From an uncultured Prevotella sp. (GTDB taxonomy: Bacteria > Bacteroidota > Bacteroidia > Bacteroidales > Bacteroidaceae), in assembly GCA_947165435.1 (NCBI GenBank), contig CAMVAI010000003.1, positions 1 through 64,000 of the forward strand: a DNA stretch of 64,000 nucleotides, given 5' to 3'. Both the position numbers and the translations under genes were made by a program. The notes under the pieces were generated by a model. It worked only from the letters and a program-made list of their open reading frames with translations, was not told the DNA's origin and ran no database searches. Each line of letters opens with the position of its first letter. Within the stretch, counting starts at the first letter, position 1. Shown here piece after piece: positions 36,241-44,445 of this stretch.

Positions 36241-37251
36241 ATGAAGATGAACATGAAGCAATGGGTGGCTGACGTCATCCGCCAGAAAGAGGTGACGGCA
36301 GTGCCGGTGATGACCCATCCGGGCATAGAACAGAACGGCCATACCGTGCGGCAGGCAGTCAGCGACGGCCGCATACACTATGAGGCGGTGATGACGCTGA
36401 CGCACCACTATCCGAGTGCGGCGGCCTGTACCATCATGGACCTTACCACCGAGGCTGAGGCCTTCGGTGCCGAGATTGCTTTCTCCGACATTGCCGTACC
36501 CGCCGTGTCGGGGCGTCTGTTGCCCGATGTGGAGAGCATCTACAAGCTGCCGGTTCCCTCGCTCAAGACTGGGCGCATCCCCGCTTACCTGAAGGCCAAC
36601 CTGCTGGCTGCTAAAGCCATCGCCGACCGTCCGTTGTTTGCGGGCTGCATCGGGCCGTTCTCGTTGGCGGGCCGATTGTATGACATGTCGGACATCATGG
36701 TGCTGATTTACGAACATCCCGAGGCAGCCCACACGCTGTTGCAGAAGTGTACCGACTTCATCGAGAAATACTGCCAGGCACTGAAGCTGACTGGTGCCAA
36801 CGGTGTGATGATGGCGGAGCCTGCCGCAGGCCTGATGTCGAACGACGACTGCCTGACTTTCTCGTCGCGCTATGTGAAGCGCATCGTTGACCGCGTGCAG
36901 GACGACCATTTCATCGTGGTGCTGCACAACTGTGGCAATACCGGCCACTGTACCCGGGCGATGGTGGTCACGGGGGCTGCCGCCTACCATTTCGGCAACA
37001 AGTGCCGCATGGAGGAGGTCATCCGCGACGTGCCGCCTACAGCACTGGCTATGGGCAACATCGACCCGGTGAGCGCGTTCAAAGACGGTATGCCGTCGCA
37101 GATGCGCGAGACGGTGCTCGACCTCTTGCAGAAGATGCAGCGCTATCCTAACTTTGTGCTGTCCAGCGGATGCGATACACCGCCCCACACGCCTCAGCAT
37201 AATATTGATGCCTTCTTCGAGACACTGGCAGCATGGAATAAGCAACGATGA
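36241..37251 (+). CDS. Uroporphyrinogen decarboxylase-like (MtaA/corrinoid methyltransferase type) protein
   Basis: MTHPGIEQNGHTVRQAVSDGRIHYEA; GCIGPFSLAGRLYDMSDIMVLIYEHPEAAHTLLQK; VVLHNCGNTGHCTRAM; NFVLSSGCDTPPHTP. Confidence 0.85.
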   Translation: MKMNMKQWVADVIRQKEVTAVPVMTHPGIEQNGHTVRQAVSDGRIHYEAVMTLTHHYPSAAACTIMDLTTEAEAFGAEIAFSDIAVPAVSGRLLPDVESIYKLPVPSLKTGRIPAYLKANLLAAKAIADRPLFAGCIGPFSLAGRLYDMSDIMVLIYEHPEAAHTLLQKCTDFIEKYCQALKLTGANGVMMAEPAAGLMSNDDCLTFSSRYVKRIVDRVQDDHFIVVLHNCGNTGHCTRAMVVTGAAAYHFGNKCRMEEVIRDVPPTALAMGNIDPVSAFKDGMPSQMRETVLDLLQKMQRYPNFVLSSGCDTPPHTPQHNIDAFFETLAAWNKQR

Positions 37252-37901
37252 CCAGGAAGACGCTGACATACGACGAACTGCGGATAACCCCTGCCGACGT
37301 TTACGAACAGATGGGCTATCGTGATGCTGTGCCCGACGACATGACACAGCGCGAGACGCAGGCGGTCATCAACGAGGTGTACACATGGCTGCAGCCGCAG
37401 TTCTGCTATCTGGTGGAAGCAGTGCTGCCGCCGTTCGACTTGGGCGCCATCATCCGTCGGCAGCTGCGCGGCGCGGAGGCTTACGCCTTGTTTATATGCA
37501 CCAGCGGTACGGCTTTTGATGCCTATCAACAACGGCTGAAGGACGATGGTGACATGGTGCGCATGTTCATTGCCGACGCCCTTGGTTCTGTTATTGCAGA
37601 GAGGTGTGCCGACCGTATGGAGGAACATTTGCAGGAGAGCATTGACAAACTCGGATGGCATCACACCAACCGCTTCTCGCCGGGCTACTGCGGGTGGCAT
37701 GTGTCGCAGCAACAGTTGCTTTTTCCTCTATTCAACGGTAATACATGCGGTGTACGCTTGACAGATTCTTCACTCATGGTACCCATCAAGAGTGTTAGCG
37801 GCATTATCGGTGTAGGCGAAAAAGTCCGCAGGCTCGACTATACCTGCGGACTCTGCGATTTTCAACAATGCTACAAGCGGAAGCTAAAGCCTGCCAAGTA
37901 G
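37248..37901 (+). CDS. MetH activation-domain-like (corrinoid reactivation) protein
   Basis: LGSVIAERCADRMEEHL...TNRFSPGYCGWHVSQQQLLFPLF; C-terminal CGLCDFQQC. Confidence 0.7.
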   Translation: MTRKTLTYDELRITPADVYEQMGYRDAVPDDMTQRETQAVINEVYTWLQPQFCYLVEAVLPPFDLGAIIRRQLRGAEAYALFICTSGTAFDAYQQRLKDDGDMVRMFIADALGSVIAERCADRMEEHLQESIDKLGWHHTNRFSPGYCGWHVSQQQLLFPLFNGNTCGVRLTDSSLMVPIKSVSGIIGVGEKVRRLDYTCGLCDFQQCYKRKLKPAK

Positions 37902-40826
37902 TTGCTTGGCCACGGTGACAGCCGAGTTGGCATTGTCAGAGTAGCCGTCGGCACCTATCTCGTCGGCAAAACCCTGCGAGACGGGTGCGCCGCCCACCAT
38001 CACCTTCACCTGATTGCGGATGCCGGCAGCCTGAAGGGCGTCTATCACCTCCTTCATATACCCCATTGTGGTGGTAAGCAAGGCCGACATGGCCAGGATG
38101 TCGGGGCGGTTCTTCTTGATTTCCTCGACGAAGGTGTCGGCAGACACATCGATGCCGATGTTCACCACCTCGAAACCACAGCCTTCGAGCATCGAGGCCA
38201 CCAGGTTCTTGCCGATGTCGTGTAGGTCACCCTTCACGGTACCTATAAGCACCTTGCCGATGGATGCCGACTGTTGTCCGCTCATCAGTGGCTTCAGTAT
38301 CTCCAGACCGGCCTTCATGGCGCGACCGGCCATGAGCAGCTGGGGCACGAAGGCCTTGCCGTCCTGGAAGCGCTGGCCTACCTCGCCCATGGCGCGTATC
38401 ATGTCGTGGTTGATGATGTCCTGTGGCTGCCGACCGCTGTCGATGGCGGCACGGGTGGCCTGCACGGCGGCATCGCTCTTGCCGTTGAGAATGGCTTGGA
38501 AGAGCTGTTCCTCAGGGCTCATGCTAACAGATGGGTTGGAGGTGCTCGCTGAGATAGTAGGGATAGTTGGGATAGTTGAAATAGTTGGGATAGTTGGGAT
38601 AGTTTTATTGGCAATACCAGGTGGGTTGGCCAGGTCGGAGAAGGCTGTATCCTTGTCCAGCGGCGACAGGCGCAGGCCGGGAACCGGTTCGATGGCCTTG
38701 GCTATGAGACTGATGTGCTTGTCGGTAGTGCCGCAGCATCCGCCGACGATGCTCAGACGGTGCCCTTCTATCAGTGGCCACAGACTGGCCACCAGACTCT
38801 CGGGGGTGGTGGCATAGTGCCCCTGACTGTCAGGATGGCCTGCATTCGGGTAGAGGCTGACGCCCATGCCGAACTGTGCCAGACGGCAGACCAGCGGCGT
38901 CATGGCCTTGATGTCGGCGGTGCAGTTGATGCCGACGGAGAATAGCTGCTGCTTGTCTAATTGCTTGATGAACTCGATGATGTCCTGCCCCAGCATGTTG
39001 CGACCGTCCGCCGTGGAAATACTGAAGCTCAGCATGACGGGCAGTTCGGGGGCTATGGTCTTGGCGGCATCAAGGGCGATGCGGGCGTTTTCCACATCGA
39101 AGATGGTCTCTATGAGCAGGGTATCAACGCCCCCCTGCTTCAGTGCGCCAATCTGCTCTTCATAGGCCGTGCGTAGCAGCTCCTTGCTGAGCGGTTCGCC
39201 GCTGGTGGCCATCGAAGTGGTACGGCTGGTGGGACCTATGCTGCCGGCTACGAAGCGCGGACGGTCCGGCGTGCTGTATTCGTCGGCACACTGGCGTGCC
39301 AGTCGGGAGGCGGCGAGGTTGATGTCGCCGACGCAGGCTTGCAGACCGTAGTCTTGCAGCGAGATGCGCTGTGCGTTGAAGGTGTTCGTCTCGATGATGT
39401 CGGCACCGGCGGTCAGGTATTTACGGTGGATGTCGCGTATGACAAACGGACACGTGAGCGACAGCACGTCGTTGCAGCCTTTCAGGTCGGTGGGGTGCTG
39501 GGCAAAGCGGGCACCTCGGAAGGCTTCCTCGTCCAACTGGTACTGCTGTATCATGGTACCCATCGCCCCGTCGAGAACCAGCAGACGGTCGGTGGGCAGC
39601 GGGGCGGGGTGTGTTGTCTTGCCAGTCATACTAGCCCTGCTATTCATGCTAGTTTTACCAGCCTCTATCTTCTTGATAATCTCTGCCACCTCGCGGTCGG
39701 CATCGTCGAGCATGTCGGCAGGATGCACGTTGCGGCTGTGCTCAAACTCCTGGACGATCTTCATCGCCTCTTCCACCTCACGCTCGTTGTGGAAGTCCAT
39801 CTCCAGGTGGATGCCCTCGCCGCCGATGTGGTCCAGCAGCGGGCGCAGCTCGTCCAGCGTCACCCAGCAGGCCATGATGCTCTTGCCGCCGTCAAGTATC
39901 TTTCGGTACAGGTCGTACCATTTCGCGCTGCCGCCCTGTGGCTCGCCCACGCCGGGTGTCCACTGGATGGCGTTCAGCTCCTCGATTTCCAGCAGTGCAT
40001 CCAGATGGTGCATGGCCCCCACGCCGTCCAGATGGTACAGCGTGTAGTCTATCTTCTGGCACTGTTCGCGGATGAAGGGCTGTACAAAGCGGCGGTAGTC
40101 GTCCTGGCTGATCATTGTCGATATGTCGCTCTGCAGCTTCGACATCTTGCCCGGTGCCCATGCCGAGAAGTAGCAGAAGGCCATCTCGTCGCCCTCGCGG
40201 ATGATGTCGTACAGCTCGTCGAACACCTGGAAGTAGATGTCGTTGATCTGCTGCATCTGGTGCTCTAAGCGCTCCGGGTGCATCACCGTGTCGAGCAGCA
40301 CCTGGTCGGTGCCTTTCAGGGCCGCCAGCACGTCCATGCCCTCCATCAGGTCGGGCATGCCTACATAGTAGTGACCCTGTGCCTTCCGCTTGCAGGCCCG
40401 CAGCAAGTCTTTGTGCAACAGCCAGTTGGGGTGGTTGGGGTCGAAGCGGATGTCGTCGGTATCAACGGCAGAACCGTTGACCACCGTGGGGCGGGGGTGT
40501 ATCCAGATGGTGTCGTCGCCACCCTCGAAGACACCGCCCAGGATGGCTGCCAGCGAGCCGGGACCCAGTTGTGTGTTGGCCACGGGCAGCATGTCGGCCA
40601 TCAGACAGGAGTGGGCCACATACCAGTCCAGGTATTCGGCGCGCCATTCGGGGTCGAACCACCGTTGGTTCAGGTCGCGGTAGGGCTTCGGCTCAGGCAC
40701 GTCGGCATGGGGCTTCACGCCCTCTTGAAAGTGCTCCCACATGTTGAGCACAATGCCACGATGCTGCCACCAATCGATATAGTGCTGCTTGGTTTCGTCG
40801 AGGTTGGGTTTCCAAGTATTCATCAT
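37884..40826 (-). CDS. Fusion: UroD-like methyltransferase + homocysteine S-methyltransferase + B12-binding (MetH-type) domain
   Basis: N-term YDLYRKILDGGKSIMACWVTLDELRPLL (UroD-like); middle LLVLDGAMGTMIQQYQLDEEAFRG...GGCCGT; C-term VLIGTVKGDLHDIGKNLVASMLEGCGFEVVNIGIDVSADTFVE. Confidence 0.88.
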   Translation of the reverse strand: MMNTWKPNLDETKQHYIDWWQHRGIVLNMWEHFQEGVKPHADVPEPKPYRDLNQRWFDPEWRAEYLDWYVAHSCLMADMLPVANTQLGPGSLAAILGGVFEGGDDTIWIHPRPTVVNGSAVDTDDIRFDPNHPNWLLHKDLLRACKRKAQGHYYVGMPDLMEGMDVLAALKGTDQVLLDTVMHPERLEHQMQQINDIYFQVFDELYDIIREGDEMAFCYFSAWAPGKMSKLQSDISTMISQDDYRRFVQPFIREQCQKIDYTLYHLDGVGAMHHLDALLEIEELNAIQWTPGVGEPQGGSAKWYDLYRKILDGGKSIMACWVTLDELRPLLDHIGGEGIHLEMDFHNEREVEEAMKIVQEFEHSRNVHPADMLDDADREVAEIIKKIEAGKTSMNSRASMTGKTTHPAPLPTDRLLVLDGAMGTMIQQYQLDEEAFRGARFAQHPTDLKGCNDVLSLTCPFVIRDIHRKYLTAGADIIETNTFNAQRISLQDYGLQACVGDINLAASRLARQCADEYSTPDRPRFVAGSIGPTSRTTSMATSGEPLSKELLRTAYEEQIGALKQGGVDTLLIETIFDVENARIALDAAKTIAPELPVMLSFSISTADGRNMLGQDIIEFIKQLDKQQLFSVGINCTADIKAMTPLVCRLAQFGMGVSLYPNAGHPDSQGHYATTPESLVASLWPLIEGHRLSIVGGCCGTTDKHISLIAKAIEPVPGLRLSPLDKDTAFSDLANPPGIANKTIPTIPTISTIPTIPTISASTSNPSVSMSPEEQLFQAILNGKSDAAVQATRAAIDSGRQPQDIINHDMIRAMGEVGQRFQDGKAFVPQLLMAGRAMKAGLEILKPLMSGQQSASIGKVLIGTVKGDLHDIGKNLVASMLEGCGFEVVNIGIDVSADTFVEEIKKNRPDILAMSALLTTTMGYMKEVIDALQAAGIRNQVKVMVGGAPVSQGFADEIGADGYSDNANSAVTVAKQLLGRL
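38553..38606. repeat. 9-bp tandem repeat (gatagttgg)6 in interdomain linker
   Basis: Encodes TIPTIPTISTIPTIPTIS. Confidence 0.9.
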
Positions 40827-40907
40827 CTGTTGTGTATATAATATAATAAGGTGTATTGCTGAAATATATATATTATTAAAGACGCTCGGCCGACGGTTTT
40901 GTCATCG

Positions 40908-42026
40908 TCACACCAGCATCAGTCCGCTCATCACCATGTCGCTGAGAAAGAGACCCCGTCGGGTCAGCACCAGCCGCTGACCGTCCAGACGCAGCAGCCC
41001 GCTGGCCAGAAATGTGCGCGCCTCGCCAAGACAATAGCGGCGGTGGCGGTCGGAAAGCATGTCGAGGCATAGTCCGTCGCTGGTGCGCAGGGCGGTGGTG
41101 ACGAGGTCGTTGTAGTGGGTGTCGCCGTCGATGTGCTCGCGCTCGCAGGGCAGCTGTCCCTGTTCGATGCTGTCGATGTATGCGTGGAGGTCGGCGGTGT
41201 TCCACGAGCGGGTGTGTTGTGCGGGCGAATAGCTGTGGGCGGCGGCACCGAGACCCGCGTAGGCGGTGTCGTGCCAATAAGATGAGTTGTGGCGCGAGCG
41301 ATAGCCGGGGCGTGCGAAATTGGAAATCTCGTAGTGCTCGTAGCCTGCCGTCGTCAGCCGGTCGATAAGCGTCTCGTACATCTGCCGCTCCAGCTCTTCA
41401 CCTTCTTCCGCACCGTCATTTCTCGTTTCTAATTTCTCATTTCTCATTTGCTCATAGAGCGCCGTGCCTTCCTCTACCATCAGACAGTAGGCCGACAGGT
41501 GCTCGGCATCGAGGGCCAGCGCCTCGTTGATGTCCTGCTGCCATGCGTCGAGTGTCTCGCCCGGGAAACCGTACATCAGGTCGATGCTGATGTTGCCGAT
41601 GCCCGCAGCCCGCAGCCTACTGACGGCCTCTGCCACCTGTGTTGCCGAATGCCGACGGTGCAGAAAACGCAGGCGACGGTCGTTGAAGGTCTGGGCACCC
41701 ATGCTTACCCTGTTGACGGGCAGCCGCGACACGGTGGCGGCGAATTGCTCCGTGACATCGTCGGGGTTCACCTCGATGGTCACCTCGTCAGCAGCAGGCA
41801 GCTCGGCGAAGAGTCGCGACAGCTGGTCGCCCTCCAGCAGGCTGGGCGTGCCCCCGCCGATATATATCGTATCGACCGGCTCTGCCAGTTCGTGGTGCCT
41901 CATCTGCCATTCCCGACATACCGCCTCGACATAGCGGCGGCGCAGGTCGAGGCGGGTGGTAGAGTAGAATCCGCAGTAGATGCAACGGCTCTTGCAAAAG
42001 GGAATATGTATGTAGATTCCTGCCAT
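40908..42026 (-). CDS. hemW: Radical SAM family heme chaperone HemW (coproporphyrinogen III oxidase-like)
   Basis: MAGIYIHIPFCKSRCIYCGFYS; YIGGGTPSLL; RVSMGAQTF. Confidence 0.88.
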   Translation of the reverse strand: MAGIYIHIPFCKSRCIYCGFYSTTRLDLRRRYVEAVCREWQMRHHELAEPVDTIYIGGGTPSLLEGDQLSRLFAELPAADEVTIEVNPDDVTEQFAATVSRLPVNRVSMGAQTFNDRRLRFLHRRHSATQVAEAVSRLRAAGIGNISIDLMYGFPGETLDAWQQDINEALALDAEHLSAYCLMVEEGTALYEQMRNEKLETRNDGAEEGEELERQMYETLIDRLTTAGYEHYEISNFARPGYRSRHNSSYWHDTAYAGLGAAAHSYSPAQHTRSWNTADLHAYIDSIEQGQLPCEREHIDGDTHYNDLVTTALRTSDGLCLDMLSDRHRRYCLGEARTFLASGLLRLDGQRLVLTRRGLFLSDMVMSGLMLV

Positions 42027-42167
42027 AATTGCGCGCGAAATTACTAATAAAGTTTAATATTTGCAAGCTTTCTTAGGTTTTTTGCTCGAAAATGCCTACC
42101 TTTAGCGTCGCTTTGTGCGATACAGGGCGAAAACAGACAATTAATATAAACCTAAAATATTACTATT

Positions 42168-44327
42168 ATGAAAGTTTATCAGACTAACGAGATTAAGAAC
42201 ATTGCACTCATTGGCAGTGCGGGTAGCGGCAAGACTACTCTTGCCGAAGCAATGGTTTACGAGGCCGGCATCACCAAGCGCCGCGGCACCGTAGAGGGTA
42301 AGAACACCATGAGCGACTACTTCCCCGTAGAACAGGAGTACGGCTACTCGGTGTTCTCTACTGTCTTTCATGTGGAGTGGAACAATAAGAAGCTGAACAT
42401 CATCGACTGTCCGGGCAGCGACGACTTCGTGGGTGGCTCTATCACCGCCATGAACGTGACCGACCAGGCCGTGATACTGATTAACGGACAGTACGGCCCG
42501 GAGGTGGGCACGATGAATGCCTTCCGCAATACCGAGAAACTGAAGAAGCCCGTCATCTTCCTCGTCAACCAGCTGGACCGCGACAACTGCGACTACGACC
42601 AGATTCTGGCTCAGCTGAAGGAGGTGTATGGCAACAACTGCGTGCCCGTACAGTATCCTATCGCTACGGGTAACGGCTTCAACAGCGTCATCGACGTGCT
42701 GCTGATGAAGAAATACTCGTGGAAGCCCGAGGGCGGTGCTCCCATCATCGAGGATGTTCCCGCCGAGGAGCTGGAGAAGGCCAAGGAGTGGAAGGCTGCC
42801 CTGGTGGAGGCTGCCGCCGCCGGCGACGACACACTGATGGAGAAGTTCTTCGAGAGCGAGGACCTCTCTGAGGACGAGATGCGCGAGGGCATCCGCAAGG
42901 GTCTTGTCACACGCTCTATCTATCCCGTGTTCTGCGTCTGCGCAGGCCGCGACATGGGTGTGCGCCGTCTGATGGAGTTCCTGGGCAATGTCGTGCCCTT
43001 CGTCTCTGAGATGCCCGTCGTGAAGAATGCTGCCGGACAGGATGTGCCTGCCGATGCCTCTGCTCCCACGTCGCTGTACTTCTTCAAGACCGGTGTGGAG
43101 CCTCATATCGGTGAGGTGCAGTATTTCAAGGTGATGAGCGGTGTGGTGAAGAGCGGCGACGACCTGACCAATGCCGACCGTGGCTCGAAGGAGCGCATGG
43201 GTACGCTGTATGCCTGTGCCGGTGCCAATCGTATTCAGGTCGATCAGCTCGTGGCCGGCGACATCGGCTGCACGGTGAAGCTGAAGGATGTCAAGACTGG
43301 CAACACGTTGAACGCCAAGGATGTGGAGAATAAGTTCGACTTCATCAAATATCCTAACTCGAAGTTCTCTCGCGCCATCAAGGCCGTCAACGAGGCTGAG
43401 ACGGAGAAGATGATGGCTGCCCTGCAGAAGATGCGCCAGGAAGACCCGACGTGGGTGGTGGAGCAGTCGAAGGAGCTGCGCCAGATTATCGTACACGGAC
43501 AGGGTGAGTTCCACCTGCGCACGCTGAAGTGGCGCATGGAGAACAACGAGAAGATACAGGTGGAATACCAGGAGCCGAAAATACCGTATCGCGAGACCAT
43601 CACCAAGATGGCGCGCGCCGACTACCGCCACAAGAAGCAGTCGGGCGGCGCCGGCCAGTTCGGCGAGGTACACCTGATTGTCGAGCCGTATCAGGAGGGC
43701 ATGCCCGACCCGACCTCGTTCACCATCAACGGCCAGGAGTTCAAGATGAACATCAAGTCGAAGGAAGAGAAAGACTTGGAGTGGGGCGGCAAGCTCGTCT
43801 TCATCAACAGCGTCGTGGGTGGTGCCATCGACATGCGCTTCATGCCTGCCATCCTGAAGGGTGTCATGGAGCGTATGGAGCAGGGACCGCTCACTGGCTC
43901 GTATGCCCGCGACGTGCGCGTCATCGTCTATGACGGCAAGATGCACCCCGTCGATTCCAACGAGCTCTCGTTCATGCTCGCTGCACGCAACGCCTTCTCG
44001 GCAGCCTTCAAGAATGCCGGACCGAAGGTGCTGGAGCCTATCTACGACCTGGAGGTGCTCGTGCCTGCCGACTACATGGGCGACGTGATGAGCGACCTGC
44101 AGGGCCGCCGTGCCATCATCATGGGCATGGACTCTGAATCTGGCTACCAGAAGCTCACCGCCAAGATTCCTCTCAAGGAGCTGGCCAGCTACTCCATCGC
44201 CCTCTCGTCGCTGACGGGCGGACGGGCCTCGTTCACTACCGCATTCAGCAGCTACGAGCTCGTGCCTAACGACATCCAGCAGGAACTCATCAAGCAGCAT
44301 GAGGCTGAGGTGAAGGACGAAGACTGA
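42168..44327 (+). CDS. Elongation factor G paralog (EF-G2-like) with degenerate G motifs
   Basis: Overall EF-G architecture; GSAGSGKTTLAEAM, IDCPGSDDF, VNQLDRD; YRHKKQSGGAGQFGEVHLIVEP domain IV. Confidence 0.9.
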   Translation: MKVYQTNEIKNIALIGSAGSGKTTLAEAMVYEAGITKRRGTVEGKNTMSDYFPVEQEYGYSVFSTVFHVEWNNKKLNIIDCPGSDDFVGGSITAMNVTDQAVILINGQYGPEVGTMNAFRNTEKLKKPVIFLVNQLDRDNCDYDQILAQLKEVYGNNCVPVQYPIATGNGFNSVIDVLLMKKYSWKPEGGAPIIEDVPAEELEKAKEWKAALVEAAAAGDDTLMEKFFESEDLSEDEMREGIRKGLVTRSIYPVFCVCAGRDMGVRRLMEFLGNVVPFVSEMPVVKNAAGQDVPADASAPTSLYFFKTGVEPHIGEVQYFKVMSGVVKSGDDLTNADRGSKERMGTLYACAGANRIQVDQLVAGDIGCTVKLKDVKTGNTLNAKDVENKFDFIKYPNSKFSRAIKAVNEAETEKMMAALQKMRQEDPTWVVEQSKELRQIIVHGQGEFHLRTLKWRMENNEKIQVEYQEPKIPYRETITKMARADYRHKKQSGGAGQFGEVHLIVEPYQEGMPDPTSFTINGQEFKMNIKSKEEKDLEWGGKLVFINSVVGGAIDMRFMPAILKGVMERMEQGPLTGSYARDVRVIVYDGKMHPVDSNELSFMLAARNAFSAAFKNAGPKVLEPIYDLEVLVPADYMGDVMSDLQGRRAIIMGMDSESGYQKLTAKIPLKELASYSIALSSLTGGRASFTTAFSSYELVPNDIQQELIKQHEAEVKDED

Positions 44328-44350
44328 TTCCCACCCTTGTTACATACAAA

Positions 44351-44393
44351 ATCAAGAAGGAGCTTTTTGCTGGGCAAAAGGCTCCTTCTTGAT
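44351..44393 (+). terminator. Terminator hairpin after EF-G paralog
   Basis: ATCAAGAAGGAGC / GCTCCTTCTTGAT with inner CTTTTTGC/GCAAAAG pairing. Confidence 0.75.
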
Positions 44394-44403
44394 TGGTAGC
44401 TCC

Positions 44404-44426
44404 ATCGCTGGTCAATGGAGCATGAA
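44404..44426. repeat. Partial copy of the 6232-6422 repeat element
   Basis: ATCGCTGGTCAATGGAGCATGAA equals reverse complement of a segment at about 6325-6347. Confidence 0.7.
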
Positions 44427-44445
44427 GCCATTTGCTATTCATGTT

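Noticed and set aside
40462-40480. TCAACGG-cagaa-CCGTTGA hairpin in the fusion gene as a fourth family C copy
   Set aside because: Loop matches, but tail does not clearly match; may be native sequence.
42141-44300. 719-aa ORF antisense to the EF-G paralog
   Set aside because: Shadow ORF from strong codon bias; low-complexity His/Leu/Val-rich translation, no recognizable domain.
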